Below the pieces are notes generated by a model. That model was not told where the DNA came from, ran no database searches, and was given only the letters and a program-made list of their open reading frames with translations. A program made the translations under genes and the position numbers. A stretch of DNA of 33,042 nucleotides from contig SVMF01000023.1 of NCBI GenBank assembly GCA_015067565.1, positions 1-33,042 on the forward strand, in the 5' to 3' direction. Source of the stretch: Oscillospiraceae bacterium. Its GTDB lineage: Bacteria; Bacillota; Clostridia; Oscillospirales; Oscillospiraceae. This document shows positions 1 through 7,781 of this stretch, piece by piece (position 1 is the stretch's first letter; each line of letters begins with the position of its first letter).

Positions 1-207
1 GACGATGTCGGCGCAAAGCAGATGAGAAGACTCATCACCGTCACTCTGTACGACGGCGACACTGCCATTACCGATACCGTGACCTGGAGCGTTGAGAGCT
101 ATGTTGCAAAGACTCGTGCAACGAGCAGCGACGCAGGCCAGATCGATCTGGTCAACGCAATGCTCACCTATGGCGATGCCGTTGCTGCCTACATGGCAAC
201 CCAATAA
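1..207 (+). CDS. C-terminal end of a secreted/surface protein (5' end outside window)
   Basis: The frame is open from base 1 and stops at 205-207, so only the last 68 residues are present. They match the last 68 residues of the 1847-residue protein encoded at 17600-23143 on the other strand with one change (Ser for Thr); at DNA level I count 7 differences in 207 bases. The segment is the terminal lobe of a domain that ends in an AML-YG-A---Y helix. Similarity stops at the stop codon, and the flanking DNA is unrelated. By analogy with the big gene, the missing part probably carries a signal peptide and other extracellular domains, but nothing in the window shows that. The function of the shared lobe is unknown to me; a cell-surface attachment or structural role is a guess. 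Confidence 0.85.
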   Translation, partial: DDVGAKQMRRLITVTLYDGDTAITDTVTWSVESYVAKTRATSSDAGQIDLVNAMLTYGDAVAAYMATQ

Positions 208-216
208 CAACAAATC

Positions 217-250
217 AAAACGGGATAGGCTTCGGCCTATCCCGTTTTTT
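217..250 (+). terminator. Rho-independent terminator of the first gene
   Basis: A perfect 14-bp stem (217-230 with 235-248) around a TTCG loop is followed by a T run, ten bases after the stop codon at 207. It separates the upstream gene from the operon that starts at the next promoter. Confidence 0.92.
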
Positions 251-269
251 GCAATATAACGAAAAGTCG

Positions 270-298
270 TTGCTTTTCCGGCAAAATTATGATAGAAT
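270..298 (+). promoter_or_regulatory. Sigma-A-like promoter for the six-gene operon
   Basis: TTGCTT (270-275) and TAGAAT (293-298) are separated by 17 bases, in an AT-rich gap between the terminator at 217-250 and the first gene of the operon. No operator-like repeat was seen next to it. Confidence 0.6.
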
Positions 299-323
299 TT
301 AATTTGGAATGGAGGCGGGGCTT

Positions 324-1475
324 GTGAATCAAATGAATAGTGATCTGATCGTCTGTGTACGAGCGGCCCTGTCGAATGAGGTTGCCTGCTCTGAGGTTGA
401 AAATTGCATTTCTTTGGCCTACCGACATGGAGTGATGAATCTTTTGTACTATGCAGTCAGAAAGATGCCGAAGGATCAACAACCGGACGAGCGAACGATG
501 AGAATGCTCAAGCAAAATACCTATGCTTGCATTGTCCGCGAGGCAAGACAAAGCCAGATCCTACATGAGCTTTTTAAGCTGTTTGAACAGCGAAGGATCC
601 GCTGTGTACCCTTAAAAGGTGCTGTTTTGAAGGAGCTTTATCCGAAGCCTGAAATGCGGAATATGTCCGACATCGATTTGCTGATCGACGGTAAGCAAGC
701 GAAGGATGTTCGAGGTTGCTTTGAGGAATTGGGCTGCACCATGACAAAGTATGACATGGGTGACACCGATCAATACTTGACGCCGGAAGGACTTAACTTT
801 GAGGTCAAAAAGACATTGGTCGCGGAGAGTTTCAACGAGGCGACAAAGCAATTTACCGGCAAGCTGCTTTCGTTTGCCGTACCGATTGACGGACATCAGT
901 ATATCTGTCGTCTGCCGAACGAAGAGCACTATGCATATTTGCTCTGCCATATTGTCAAGCATCTGATCAATGGCGGAGTCGGCATCCGGCCGATCATGGA
1001 TCTGTGGATCTGCAATGAAAGAATGCATCTTGACCGTGAGAAATTGAACAGCCTGTTGTCGAAGCTGGATTTGAATGACTTTGCCCAAAAGGTTGAGCAT
1101 CTGGCCAATGTGTGGTTCGGTCATGAAATAGCAACGCAGCTGGATCATGAGCTTGGTGACTACCTTCTGGAGAGCGGTGCCTTTGGAACACACGAACAGC
1201 GTGTTGTTGACCGTATGCTAAAAGAGAAGAAGGGGAATCGTTTTATTTATACTCTGAAGCGACTGTTTCCACCATATAAGAGGATGAGACGCTATTTTCC
1301 AAGCTTGAAATATTGCCCGATCCTATTGCCATTTTACTGGATCTGGCGATGGATCCGAGCAATCCTGTTCCGCAGAAAAGCGATTGCTGCGGAAATGGAA
1401 ACCATAGAACGAACCGATTTCGAGAAACTCCATGCGAGAGCAGAATTTTATCACCGCTGCGGCTTAAATATTTGA
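324..1475 (+). CDS. Nucleotidyltransferase-fold family protein (NTP_transf_5-like)
   Basis: The protein has about 383 residues. Its diagnostic segment reads LKGAVLKELYP, then an R, then DIDLLID, which matches the 'LKG...Yp...R...DiDll' signature of the uncharacterised nucleotidyltransferase family PF14907; the two Asp are the expected metal ligands. The C-terminus is basic and aromatic, with a hydrophobic stretch near CPILLPFYWIWRW that may touch the membrane. I choose GTG at 324 because GGAGG at 311-315 lies 8 bases upstream. An ATG at 309 would leave no ribosome binding site, and an ATG at 333 is a third option. Members of this family occur in exopolysaccharide and peptide-modification clusters. 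Here it is first in an operon with a sugar-nucleotide synthase and galE, so transfer of a nucleotide-linked group in glycan synthesis is a reasonable inference, but the substrate is unknown. Confidence 0.8.
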   Translation: MNQMNSDLIVCVRAALSNEVACSEVENCISLAYRHGVMNLLYYAVRKMPKDQQPDERTMRMLKQNTYACIVREARQSQILHELFKLFEQRRIRCVPLKGAVLKELYPKPEMRNMSDIDLLIDGKQAKDVRGCFEELGCTMTKYDMGDTDQYLTPEGLNFEVKKTLVAESFNEATKQFTGKLLSFAVPIDGHQYICRLPNEEHYAYLLCHIVKHLINGGVGIRPIMDLWICNERMHLDREKLNSLLSKLDLNDFAQKVEHLANVWFGHEIATQLDHELGDYLLESGAFGTHEQRVVDRMLKEKKGNRFIYTLKRLFPPYKRMRRYFPSLKYCPILLPFYWIWRWIRAILFRRKAIAAEMETIERTDFEKLHARAEFYHRCGLNI

Positions 1476-1495
1476 AAATGAAGGAGAATATACGC

Positions 1496-2362
1496 ATGAA
1501 GGGAATCATTCTTGCTGGCGGCAAAGGAAGCAGACTTTATCCGATGACAATGGCGGTGTCGAAGCCGCTTATTCCGATTTATGACAAGCCGATGGTGTAT
1601 TATCCTCTGTCAGTCCTGCTCAGGGCGGGTATTCGTGAGATCATGCTGATTACTGCACCTGCGGATGTCGAGTCTTACCGCCGCGTTTTGGGCGACGGAA
1701 GCCGGTACGGGCTCTCCATCACCTACGGGGTGCAGTATGTTGCACGCGGTATTGCTGATGCATTCCTGATCGCGGAAGATTTTATCGCAGGAGAACGATG
1801 CTGCCTCATTTTGGGAGATAATCTCTTTCATGGTGCGCAGCTTAAGAGCCTCTTGGCGGCGGCCTGCGAAAGACAGGCAGGCGCAACGGTGTTTGGCTAT
1901 CCGGTCAAAGATCCGAGAGCTTATGGTGTGGTAGAATTTGACGACAGCGGCAAGGTGCTTTCCATTGAGGAAAAACCCAAGGAACCAAAATCCCGTTATG
2001 CGGTTCCCGGGCTGTATTTCTATGACGGGGATGCCGTAGAACTGGCCAAAACACTGACTCCTTCGGCAAGAGGAGAGCTGGAGATCACATCCCTCAATGA
2101 GGAGTATCTAAAGCGAGGAAAGCTCCATGTTGAGCTGATGGAGCGCGGTATGGCATGGCTTGATACCGGAACGCCCGAGGGAATTCTGAATGCGGCACAA
2201 TTTGTCGAGGCGGTGCAGACGAGGCAAGGACTTTACATTGCCTGTCCCGAGGAGATCGCCTGGCAGCAAGGTTTCATTGACGATGCGCATTTGGCAAAGA
2301 TCGGCAATGAACTGAAAATGACGGAATACGGACAATATTTGTTGAGTCTTTTGGAGAAATAA
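1496..2362 (+). CDS. rmlA: Glucose-1-phosphate thymidylyltransferase-type enzyme (RmlA)
   Basis: A 288-residue cytoplasmic enzyme of normal RmlA length. It would join a nucleoside triphosphate to glucose-1-phosphate, giving dTDP-glucose, the first step towards dTDP-rhamnose. Visible motifs are the nucleotide loop LAGGKGSRLYP near residue 5, LGDNLFHG near 107 (metal-binding Asp), IEEKPKEP, the GLYFYD core, and WLDTGTPE followed by RQG and CPEEIA. The start at 1496 is set by AAGGAG at 1481-1486; an upstream extension to 1313 would overlap the previous gene in another frame. Two unusual points are EITSLN where RmlA normally has EITD-N (the Asp is a second metal ligand in characterised RmlA), and an altered GLAQAF segment (GIADAF). 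No rmlB, rmlC or rmlD is in the window. The stop overlaps the next start (TAATG). Confidence 0.9.
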   Translation: MKGIILAGGKGSRLYPMTMAVSKPLIPIYDKPMVYYPLSVLLRAGIREIMLITAPADVESYRRVLGDGSRYGLSITYGVQYVARGIADAFLIAEDFIAGERCCLILGDNLFHGAQLKSLLAAACERQAGATVFGYPVKDPRAYGVVEFDDSGKVLSIEEKPKEPKSRYAVPGLYFYDGDAVELAKTLTPSARGELEITSLNEEYLKRGKLHVELMERGMAWLDTGTPEGILNAAQFVEAVQTRQGLYIACPEEIAWQQGFIDDAHLAKIGNELKMTEYGQYLLSLLEK

Positions 2363-4197
2363 TGAACGAGAAATTAAATCGAATCCTGCCGACGGTGCAA
2401 AAGCCGGCGCGTTATGTCGGCGGCGAATACCGTCAGGTGATCAAGGATAAATCGCAGGTAGATCTGCGAGTAGCCTTCTGCTTCCCCGATACCTATGAGA
2501 TCGGTATGTCAAATTTGGGAATGCGGATCCTTTATGCGATCATGAATCGGATGCACGGCGTTTGGTGTGAGCGTGTGTTTACACCTTGGGGCGATATGGA
2601 GCAGGCAATGATCGAAAACGACATTCCGCTCTACGCACTCGAAAGCGGAGATGCGCTGCAGGAATTTGATATGATTGCATTTACCGTGGGCTATGAGATG
2701 AGCTACACGAATATTCTAAATATGTTGCGCTTGGGAAATATCCCGCTCAGAGCCTCTGAGAGAAATGACCTGAAGCATATGGTTTTTGCAGGTGGTGCGT
2801 GTATGTACAACCCGGAACCGCTGACGGATTTTGTTGATTTCTTTTCCATCGGCGAGGGCGAGGAGGTAACTCCCGAGATCCTGGAGCTCTACCGAAAAGC
2901 AAAGAAGGAAGGGTGGACGAAGACAGAGTTTTTGAAGTCTGTTTCGCAGATCGAGGGCATTTATGTTCCGAGTTTGTATGAGCATCAGTATCACGAGGAC
3001 GGAACACTCAAGGCTGTGATTGCAAAAGACGGCGTGCCCGAAAAGGTTACAAAGCGAATTGTACAGAATTTGGACGATGCGCTCTATCCGACAGACATGA
3101 TCGTTCCAAATACGGAGATCGTCCACGACAGAGCGAATCTTGAACTCATGCGTGGCTGCATTCGCGGCTGCCGCTTTTGCCAGGCCGGTTTTACCTATCG
3201 GCCCGTACGCCCGAGAATGCCGCAGACCCTTTTACGGCAGGCTATCGACTCTCTTGAGAGCTCCGGCTGTCATGAGATCACGCTCTCGAGCCTTTCTACG
3301 TCGGACTATAAGTATCTGCCTGAATTGGCGGATTCCATGCTCGAATATTGCACCCCGCGAAAGATTAATCTGTCGGTTCCGTCCCTGCGAGTGGACAATT
3401 TTTCCCGTGAGCTGATGCTGCGCTTGCAGAAGGTGCGCAAGAGCGGTTTGACCTTCGCACCGGAGGCCGGAACGCAGCGTTTGCGCGATGCGATCAACAA
3501 AAATGTCACCGAGGAAGAAATTTTGGAGACCTGCCGAATCGCTTTTGAGGGCGGCTGGAACAATGTCAAGCTGTATTTCATGCTTGGTTTGCCGACAGAA
3601 ACCGATGAGGATGTGCTTGGTATCGCCGAGCTTGTGTATAAGATCCTAAAAACCTGGAGAGCGCACGCGGTCAACAAGAAACGTGGTTGCCGTATCCATG
3701 TCGCAACGGCATATTTTGTACCAAAGCCCTTTACGCCCTTTCAGTGGGAGAAGCAGATCACGCCGCAGGAGTATTTGCGCAGAGCGAGACTCTTGAAGGA
3801 GAATATGCCATCAAAGAGTATTGAGTATAACTATCATGACGCAGATTTGAGCTATCTCGAGGCTGTATTGGCCCGTGGAGATCGCAGACTCGGCGCGGTG
3901 ATCGAAGAGGCTGTCAAGCGTGGTGCAAAGCTCGACGGTTGGGATGAGTATTTCTCTTATTCCACATGGATGGACAGCTTCCGCGCCTGCGGCATTGACC
4001 CGGAATTTTATACCGTGCGCGGTTACGAAGACGAGGAAATGCTGCCATGGCAAACGATCTCTGACGGTGTGCAGGAAGCCTATCTACGCCGTGAGCGCGA
4101 ACGGGCCTACCGCAGCGAGACAACACCGGACTGTCGCACAAGTTGCAGCGCCTGTGGTGCCAATTGCTTGTTAAATGGGGGGAAGTGCGATGCTTAG
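2362..4197 (+). CDS. B12-binding-like radical SAM protein (TIGR03960 family)
   Basis: The protein has 611 residues. An N-terminal cobalamin-binding-like domain (about 25-230, with PDTYEIGMSNLG and FAGGACMYNPEPL) precedes a radical SAM core whose CIRGCRFC motif (Cx3Cx2C, near residue 273) binds the 4Fe-4S cluster that cleaves S-adenosylmethionine. Later come FAPEAGTQRLRD and the GLPTETDED strand of the barrel. The C-terminus carries a small Cys-rich tail (CRTSCSACGANC...C). The layout fits TIGR03960, which in Clostridia and Cyanobacteria is paired or fused with the DUF2344 protein that follows here. The family's substrate is not known to me. The start ATG overlaps the rmlA stop, and the end overlaps the next gene by 8 bases, so translation is coupled on both sides. 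Confidence 0.88.
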   Translation: MNEKLNRILPTVQKPARYVGGEYRQVIKDKSQVDLRVAFCFPDTYEIGMSNLGMRILYAIMNRMHGVWCERVFTPWGDMEQAMIENDIPLYALESGDALQEFDMIAFTVGYEMSYTNILNMLRLGNIPLRASERNDLKHMVFAGGACMYNPEPLTDFVDFFSIGEGEEVTPEILELYRKAKKEGWTKTEFLKSVSQIEGIYVPSLYEHQYHEDGTLKAVIAKDGVPEKVTKRIVQNLDDALYPTDMIVPNTEIVHDRANLELMRGCIRGCRFCQAGFTYRPVRPRMPQTLLRQAIDSLESSGCHEITLSSLSTSDYKYLPELADSMLEYCTPRKINLSVPSLRVDNFSRELMLRLQKVRKSGLTFAPEAGTQRLRDAINKNVTEEEILETCRIAFEGGWNNVKLYFMLGLPTETDEDVLGIAELVYKILKTWRAHAVNKKRGCRIHVATAYFVPKPFTPFQWEKQITPQEYLRRARLLKENMPSKSIEYNYHDADLSYLEAVLARGDRRLGAVIEEAVKRGAKLDGWDEYFSYSTWMDSFRACGIDPEFYTVRGYEDEEMLPWQTISDGVQEAYLRRERERAYRSETTPDCRTSCSACGANCLLNGGKCDA

Positions 4198-4831
4198 AAT
4201 GCTGTTTGAAAAGGGCGGTACAGCGGTCTGGATGTCGCACTTGGATACCATGCGCCTGATGCAGCGCGCCTTTCGCAGAGCGGGCGTCGTGCTTCACCAT
4301 TCGCAGGGATTTACACCACATGCCTATGTGTCGATGATCCTGCCCCTGAGCGTCGGGGTGAGCAGTCAGTGCGAGATCATGGAATATGCCTTGGATACCG
4401 AGCTGACCATCACGCCCGAGGAGATGAATGCGGTTTTGCCGCAGGGTGTGCGTATCCTGAGCGTGTATGAAAGTGACCGCAAGGGCAAGGAGCTTTCCCT
4501 TTTGAAGGCCGAAGTGACTTTGGAATACGACCATGAGCTGCCGCAGGCGCGGCTCGTGCAGGAGCTTTTTGAAAAAGATGAACTGCTCGTGGAGAAACGC
4601 ACCAAGCGTGGCATCGAGGAAACTGATATCAAACCGATGATTTACTCTTGTCGTGTAGAGTCAGGACATGGGAGTCTATCGCTTGAATGCGTCGTTGCAG
4701 CACAGAATCCGTCCCTTAATCCGATGCTTCTGGCGGCGGCAGTTGAAAAATATCTGCCGCAATGCAAGCCTGATCATGTCACTGTGCGCAGGCTTGAGGT
4801 CTTTGATGCAAAGGGAAATGTCTTCCGTTGA
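4190..4831 (+). CDS. DUF2344 / TIGR03936 radical-SAM-linked protein
   Basis: The protein has 213 residues. The N-terminus (FEKGGTAVWMSHLDTMRLMQRAFRRAG) matches the DUF2344 pattern in which 'FeK.G...fiSHLDlmr.f.RalRRag' is followed by a small hydrophobic core. This domain is the regular partner of TIGR03960 radical SAM proteins, and in some lineages the two form one polypeptide. Here they are separate genes in different frames with an 8-base overlap, so I read it as a normal split rather than a frameshift. ATG at 4190 is preferred over 4175 because the purine-rich GGGGGGAAG lies between them. A joint role in RNA or protein modification is plausible but undemonstrated. Confidence 0.85.
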   Translation: MLRMLFEKGGTAVWMSHLDTMRLMQRAFRRAGVVLHHSQGFTPHAYVSMILPLSVGVSSQCEIMEYALDTELTITPEEMNAVLPQGVRILSVYESDRKGKELSLLKAEVTLEYDHELPQARLVQELFEKDELLVEKRTKRGIEETDIKPMIYSCRVESGHGSLSLECVVAAQNPSLNPMLLAAAVEKYLPQCKPDHVTVRRLEVFDAKGNVFR

Positions 4832-4842
4832 GAGGTATGCAG

Positions 4843-5013
4843 ATGGATAAGTGCGAAGATTGCTGGAACTACAACTACGATGAAGAAAATGACGAATATT
4901 ATTGCGCTATGGATATCGATGAGGACGAATGGTATCGCATTCATACGCATTACAAGGGAAATTGCCCTTTCTTCCGCCAGGCGGATGATTACTATACGGC
5001 TCGCAAGCAGTGA
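4843..5013 (+). CDS. Small Cys-rich acidic protein (DUF6472-like)
   Basis: A 56-residue, very acidic protein beginning MDKCEDCWNY. It has a CxxC pair, then Cys in EYYCAMDIDEDE and Cys in GNCPFF, giving four Cys that could bind one metal ion. The NCPFFR-DDYY ending resembles the small clostridial family I know as DUF6472; that assignment is from memory. The start at 4843 has GAGG 7 bases upstream, while in-frame TTG 4828 and ATG 4837 have no properly spaced site. It lies between the DUF2344 gene (11-base gap) and galE. Its function is unknown; a metal-binding accessory role for the radical SAM pair is only suggested by position. Confidence 0.75.
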   Translation: MDKCEDCWNYNYDEENDEYYCAMDIDEDEWYRIHTHYKGNCPFFRQADDYYTARKQ

Positions 5014-5038
5014 GCTGTGAGAGAAGGAAGTGTTTCAA

Positions 5039-6037
5039 TTGAGAGTGCTTGTGACCGGTGGTGCCGGCTTTATCGGTAGCCATACCTGCGTGGAGCTGCT
5101 CAATCACGGCTATGAGGCTATCGTGGTCGACAACTTGTGCAACGCCAAGCCTGATGTGATGGACCGCATCGAGAAGATCTGCGGTAAGCGTCCGACCTTC
5201 TATTGTCAGGATGTTTGCGATCGTGAGGCGATGCGTGAGATCTTTGCGAAGGAAAAGCCGGATGCGGTGATTCATTTCGCAGGACTGAAGGCAGTCGGTG
5301 AGAGCTGCAGCATTCCGCTGCGCTACTACCGTAACAATCTGGACTCTACACTGAGTCTTCTGGAATGTATGCAGGAGTTTGGCTGCAAGAAGATCGTGTT
5401 CTCGTCATCTGCGACGGTTTACGGCCCTTACAATCCGTCTCCATATGTGGAGTCGATGCCGGTTAACACCGCGACCAATCCTTATGGATGGACGAAGGTA
5501 TTCATTGAGCAGATCCTGAGGGACTTTGCAGCAGCTGATTCTGAGCTATCCGTTGTGAATCTGCGTTACTTCAACCCTATCGGTGCACACGAATCCGGCT
5601 TGCTCGGCGATGATCCCGATGGCATTCCGAATAATTTGATGCCCTATATTGTTCGTGTCGCTGCAGGACAGCTGGAAAAGCTGACGATTTTCGGCGATGA
5701 CTACGATACTCCCGACGGCAGCTGTATCCGTGACTATCTGCACGTGGTCGACCTTGCCAAGGGACATCTGAAGGCTCTGGAGTATGCATCTAAGCATTGT
5801 GGCGTGGAGGCTGTGAACCTCGGTACGGGCCGTGGTCAAAGTGTTTTTGAGCTTGTTGAGGCCTTTGAGAAGGCTAGCGGTGTGAAGGTCAATCGTATTG
5901 TTGGCGGCAGAAGAGAGGGAGATCTCCCTGCAATTTGGGCCGACACGAGCAAGGCTGAAGCGCTACTTGGCTGGACAGCGGATAAGACTGTGGAAGAGAT
6001 GTGCGCCGACAGCTGGAATTTCGTCAATCACAAATAA
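5039..6037 (+). CDS. galE: UDP-glucose 4-epimerase
   Basis: A 332-residue short-chain dehydrogenase-type epimerase that interconverts UDP-glucose and UDP-galactose (or the N-acetyl forms) with bound NAD. Visible features are the Rossmann motif VTGGAGFIGSHT at the N-terminus, DVCDR and HFAGLKAVGES, the catalytic Ser in FSSSATVYG, and the catalytic Tyr/Lys pair in NPYGWTK. Later come LRYFNPIGAH, the RDYLHVVDLAKGH block and the NLGTGRGQSV strand. I place the start at TTG 5039, since it gives the usual MRVLVTGG start and lies 8 bases after AAGGAAG. GTG 5030 is the alternative but lies almost on top of that site. It is last in the operon, directly before a terminator, and supplies sugar nucleotides alongside RmlA. 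Confidence 0.95.
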   Translation: MRVLVTGGAGFIGSHTCVELLNHGYEAIVVDNLCNAKPDVMDRIEKICGKRPTFYCQDVCDREAMREIFAKEKPDAVIHFAGLKAVGESCSIPLRYYRNNLDSTLSLLECMQEFGCKKIVFSSSATVYGPYNPSPYVESMPVNTATNPYGWTKVFIEQILRDFAAADSELSVVNLRYFNPIGAHESGLLGDDPDGIPNNLMPYIVRVAAGQLEKLTIFGDDYDTPDGSCIRDYLHVVDLAKGHLKALEYASKHCGVEAVNLGTGRGQSVFELVEAFEKASGVKVNRIVGGRREGDLPAIWADTSKAEALLGWTADKTVEEMCADSWNFVNHK

Positions 6038-6040
6038 TAA

Positions 6041-6069
6041 AAAACGCTGACATAAGTCAGCGTTTTTTG
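6041..6069. terminator. Bidirectional terminator between galE and the amidase gene
   Basis: AAAACGCTGAC and GTCAGCGTTTT form an 11-bp stem around an ATAA loop, with A and T runs on the two sides. It can end transcription of galE on the plus strand and of the convergent amidase gene, whose stop codon is at 6073-6075. Confidence 0.9.
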
Positions 6070-6072
6070 TAT

Positions 6073-7761
6073 TTAGAAATCAGAGATGAGTCTACTGTTT
6101 TTCTTTCTGCGATAGAACACGTAGGCGACACCGGCGAGAATGCAAGCGCATGGAATGATATAATACCCGATGGAAATCGCGGAGGCCTTCTTCGGTTCCG
6201 GTTCGCTTTGGGGCTGCACAAGTTCCGTTTCCTCTATGATCGGTGGCAGCGTGACGGGAATGGTCTCCGGCGGCTGCGTTGAGGCGATCTCCATCTGCTC
6301 AGCAGAGATCACAGCCTGCTCATACATCATCAAAAATGCGTGAAGGTCGATCGGAAGCTCCGAATTATACAAGCTTGGAGCGATCGGGGATGGCTCGCGG
6401 TGATCGTATTGGAGCATGTAGGAATATGCGATATCCAGAAGCATCTGATCATCCTCTTTGCGGGCCAGCACCTCCATGCTGATGCCTGCGCCGAGGGAGT
6501 GTCTGCCGATGGGAATGCCGATCTCAGGCGCTCCGGTCAGAGGAGAGAAGCCAGCGCAATTGCATATGTAGGGAAGATCGTAGATGCTTTTGCCATTGAG
6601 ATACTCCGGGGTCGTATAATGCGGTGTGTGCAGATAGGTTGGATAGATCACGGCATCAAGCCCGTTGTCATCGAGCATCTTTTCAAGCTTGGAATAAAGC
6701 CTTGAATTGTTGTCGGAATTGACATAAAAATCATTCAGAACGGTCGGCATGGACACGGTGATGATCTCAGCTCCACATGACTCCAGCTCCTTTACGGCAT
6801 TGTCGAAAGCAGCCTGAATCTCGTTGTCAAGGTCATTCTCTTCTCGGTTATAGGAACCCTCTATCGGATAGCTCAGCTCAGAGAGTACACCCAGACGTAT
6901 TCCCTTCAACACCTCTGCATTGAGATTCTCCTCGAAATTGTACTTGCCGAGTGTCATGACATCGAGCATGATGGCCTGGTCAAGGACGCTTCGGGTGATA
7001 GCACCTGCGGTGTCACGGGAATAGTTCAGGATGATACAGCCGTCTCGCTCGATCCTGCCGAGCGTAGGCCGAAGCGTAATGCAGCCGTTGAGTGCAGCTG
7101 GGTAGCGCAGGGAGGCGTTGGTATCGGTGCCGATACCGGCTGCTGCGAAGTTAAGACTCACAGCCACTGCGCTGCCGCCCGATGAACCGCCCGAAGCGAG
7201 ATTCTCGTTGTAGGCATTGAAGGTCTGAAGGCCGGACGCGTTTGTTGAACAGATGGCATCCTGCGCTGCTGCGGACATATTCGTCTTGCCGAGGATGATC
7301 GCGCCCTCATCGAGTAAATACTGTACGATGGCGGCATTTTGTGTCGAAGGATTTGGCCGCAGATAAGCAACGCCGTTGGTTGTAGGATAGCCCTCGTACA
7401 TGACATTGTCCTTGACAACGATTGGGATTCCGAACAAGGACCCTTCATCCAGACCGCGCAGCATCGCCTCATCGCGTTCTTTTGCGATGTCGATTGCATT
7501 GTCGCAAAGGGTGATGAAGCAGTTGAAGGTTTTGTCATAGGCTTCGATTCGCTCCAGATAGTACCGTGTGAGCTCTTCGCAGGTAATAAGACGCAGATCA
7601 AGCGCTTTGCGCAAGGAGGGGATGTCTGCCTCGTATAGAGCCGCTAAGAGCGCGTCCTTGTTCACCTCAACTTCAAAATCATCGGTGATCGTGATATCGG
7701 CTGCACTACACTGCAAAGCGAACAGAAGACAGAAAAATAGAAGAAGGATTTTTTTCATCAT
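6073..7761 (-). CDS. Secreted, membrane-anchored amidase (amidase signature family)
   Basis: The protein has 562 residues. A signal peptide (KKILLLFFCLLFALQCSA) is followed by an amidase-signature domain and, at about 530-552, a transmembrane helix ending in RRKK, so the enzyme should sit on the outer face of the membrane. The Ser-cisSer-Lys triad can be placed: Lys117 in VVKDNV, cis-Ser193 in GGSSGGS, and nucleophile Ser217 in GTDTNASLR, 24 residues later as in characterised members. The usual GTDTGGS is GTDTNAS here, but the Ser is kept. The domain hydrolyses C-N amide bonds; the substrate cannot be told, and cell-wall peptide amides or dietary amides are options. A Pro/Glu-rich linker (about 495-528) joins domain and anchor. 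The gene follows the lipoprotein gene by 20 bases, suggesting co-transcription. ATG at 7758 is a possible alternative start. Confidence 0.9.
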   Translation of the reverse strand: MMKKILLLFFCLLFALQCSAADITITDDFEVEVNKDALLAALYEADIPSLRKALDLRLITCEELTRYYLERIEAYDKTFNCFITLCDNAIDIAKERDEAMLRGLDEGSLFGIPIVVKDNVMYEGYPTTNGVAYLRPNPSTQNAAIVQYLLDEGAIILGKTNMSAAAQDAICSTNASGLQTFNAYNENLASGGSSGGSAVAVSLNFAAAGIGTDTNASLRYPAALNGCITLRPTLGRIERDGCIILNYSRDTAGAITRSVLDQAIMLDVMTLGKYNFEENLNAEVLKGIRLGVLSELSYPIEGSYNREENDLDNEIQAAFDNAVKELESCGAEIITVSMPTVLNDFYVNSDNNSRLYSKLEKMLDDNGLDAVIYPTYLHTPHYTTPEYLNGKSIYDLPYICNCAGFSPLTGAPEIGIPIGRHSLGAGISMEVLARKEDDQMLLDIAYSYMLQYDHREPSPIAPSLYNSELPIDLHAFLMMYEQAVISAEQMEIASTQPPETIPVTLPPIIEETELVQPQSEPEPKKASAISIGYYIIPCACILAGVAYVFYRRKKNSRLISDF

Positions 7762-7781
7762 AACCTAACAGTCAGTTCAAT

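Noticed and set aside
1313-1495. Longer N-terminus for the RmlA-type protein
   Set aside because: It would overlap the previous gene, has no ribosome binding site, and RmlA proteins start at the MKGIILAGG strand.
4175-4197. Frameshift splitting the radical SAM and DUF2344 proteins
   Set aside because: Each part has a proper start or end, the upstream protein finishes with its own Cys-rich tail, and the downstream one has a ribosome binding site. A split pair is normal for these families.
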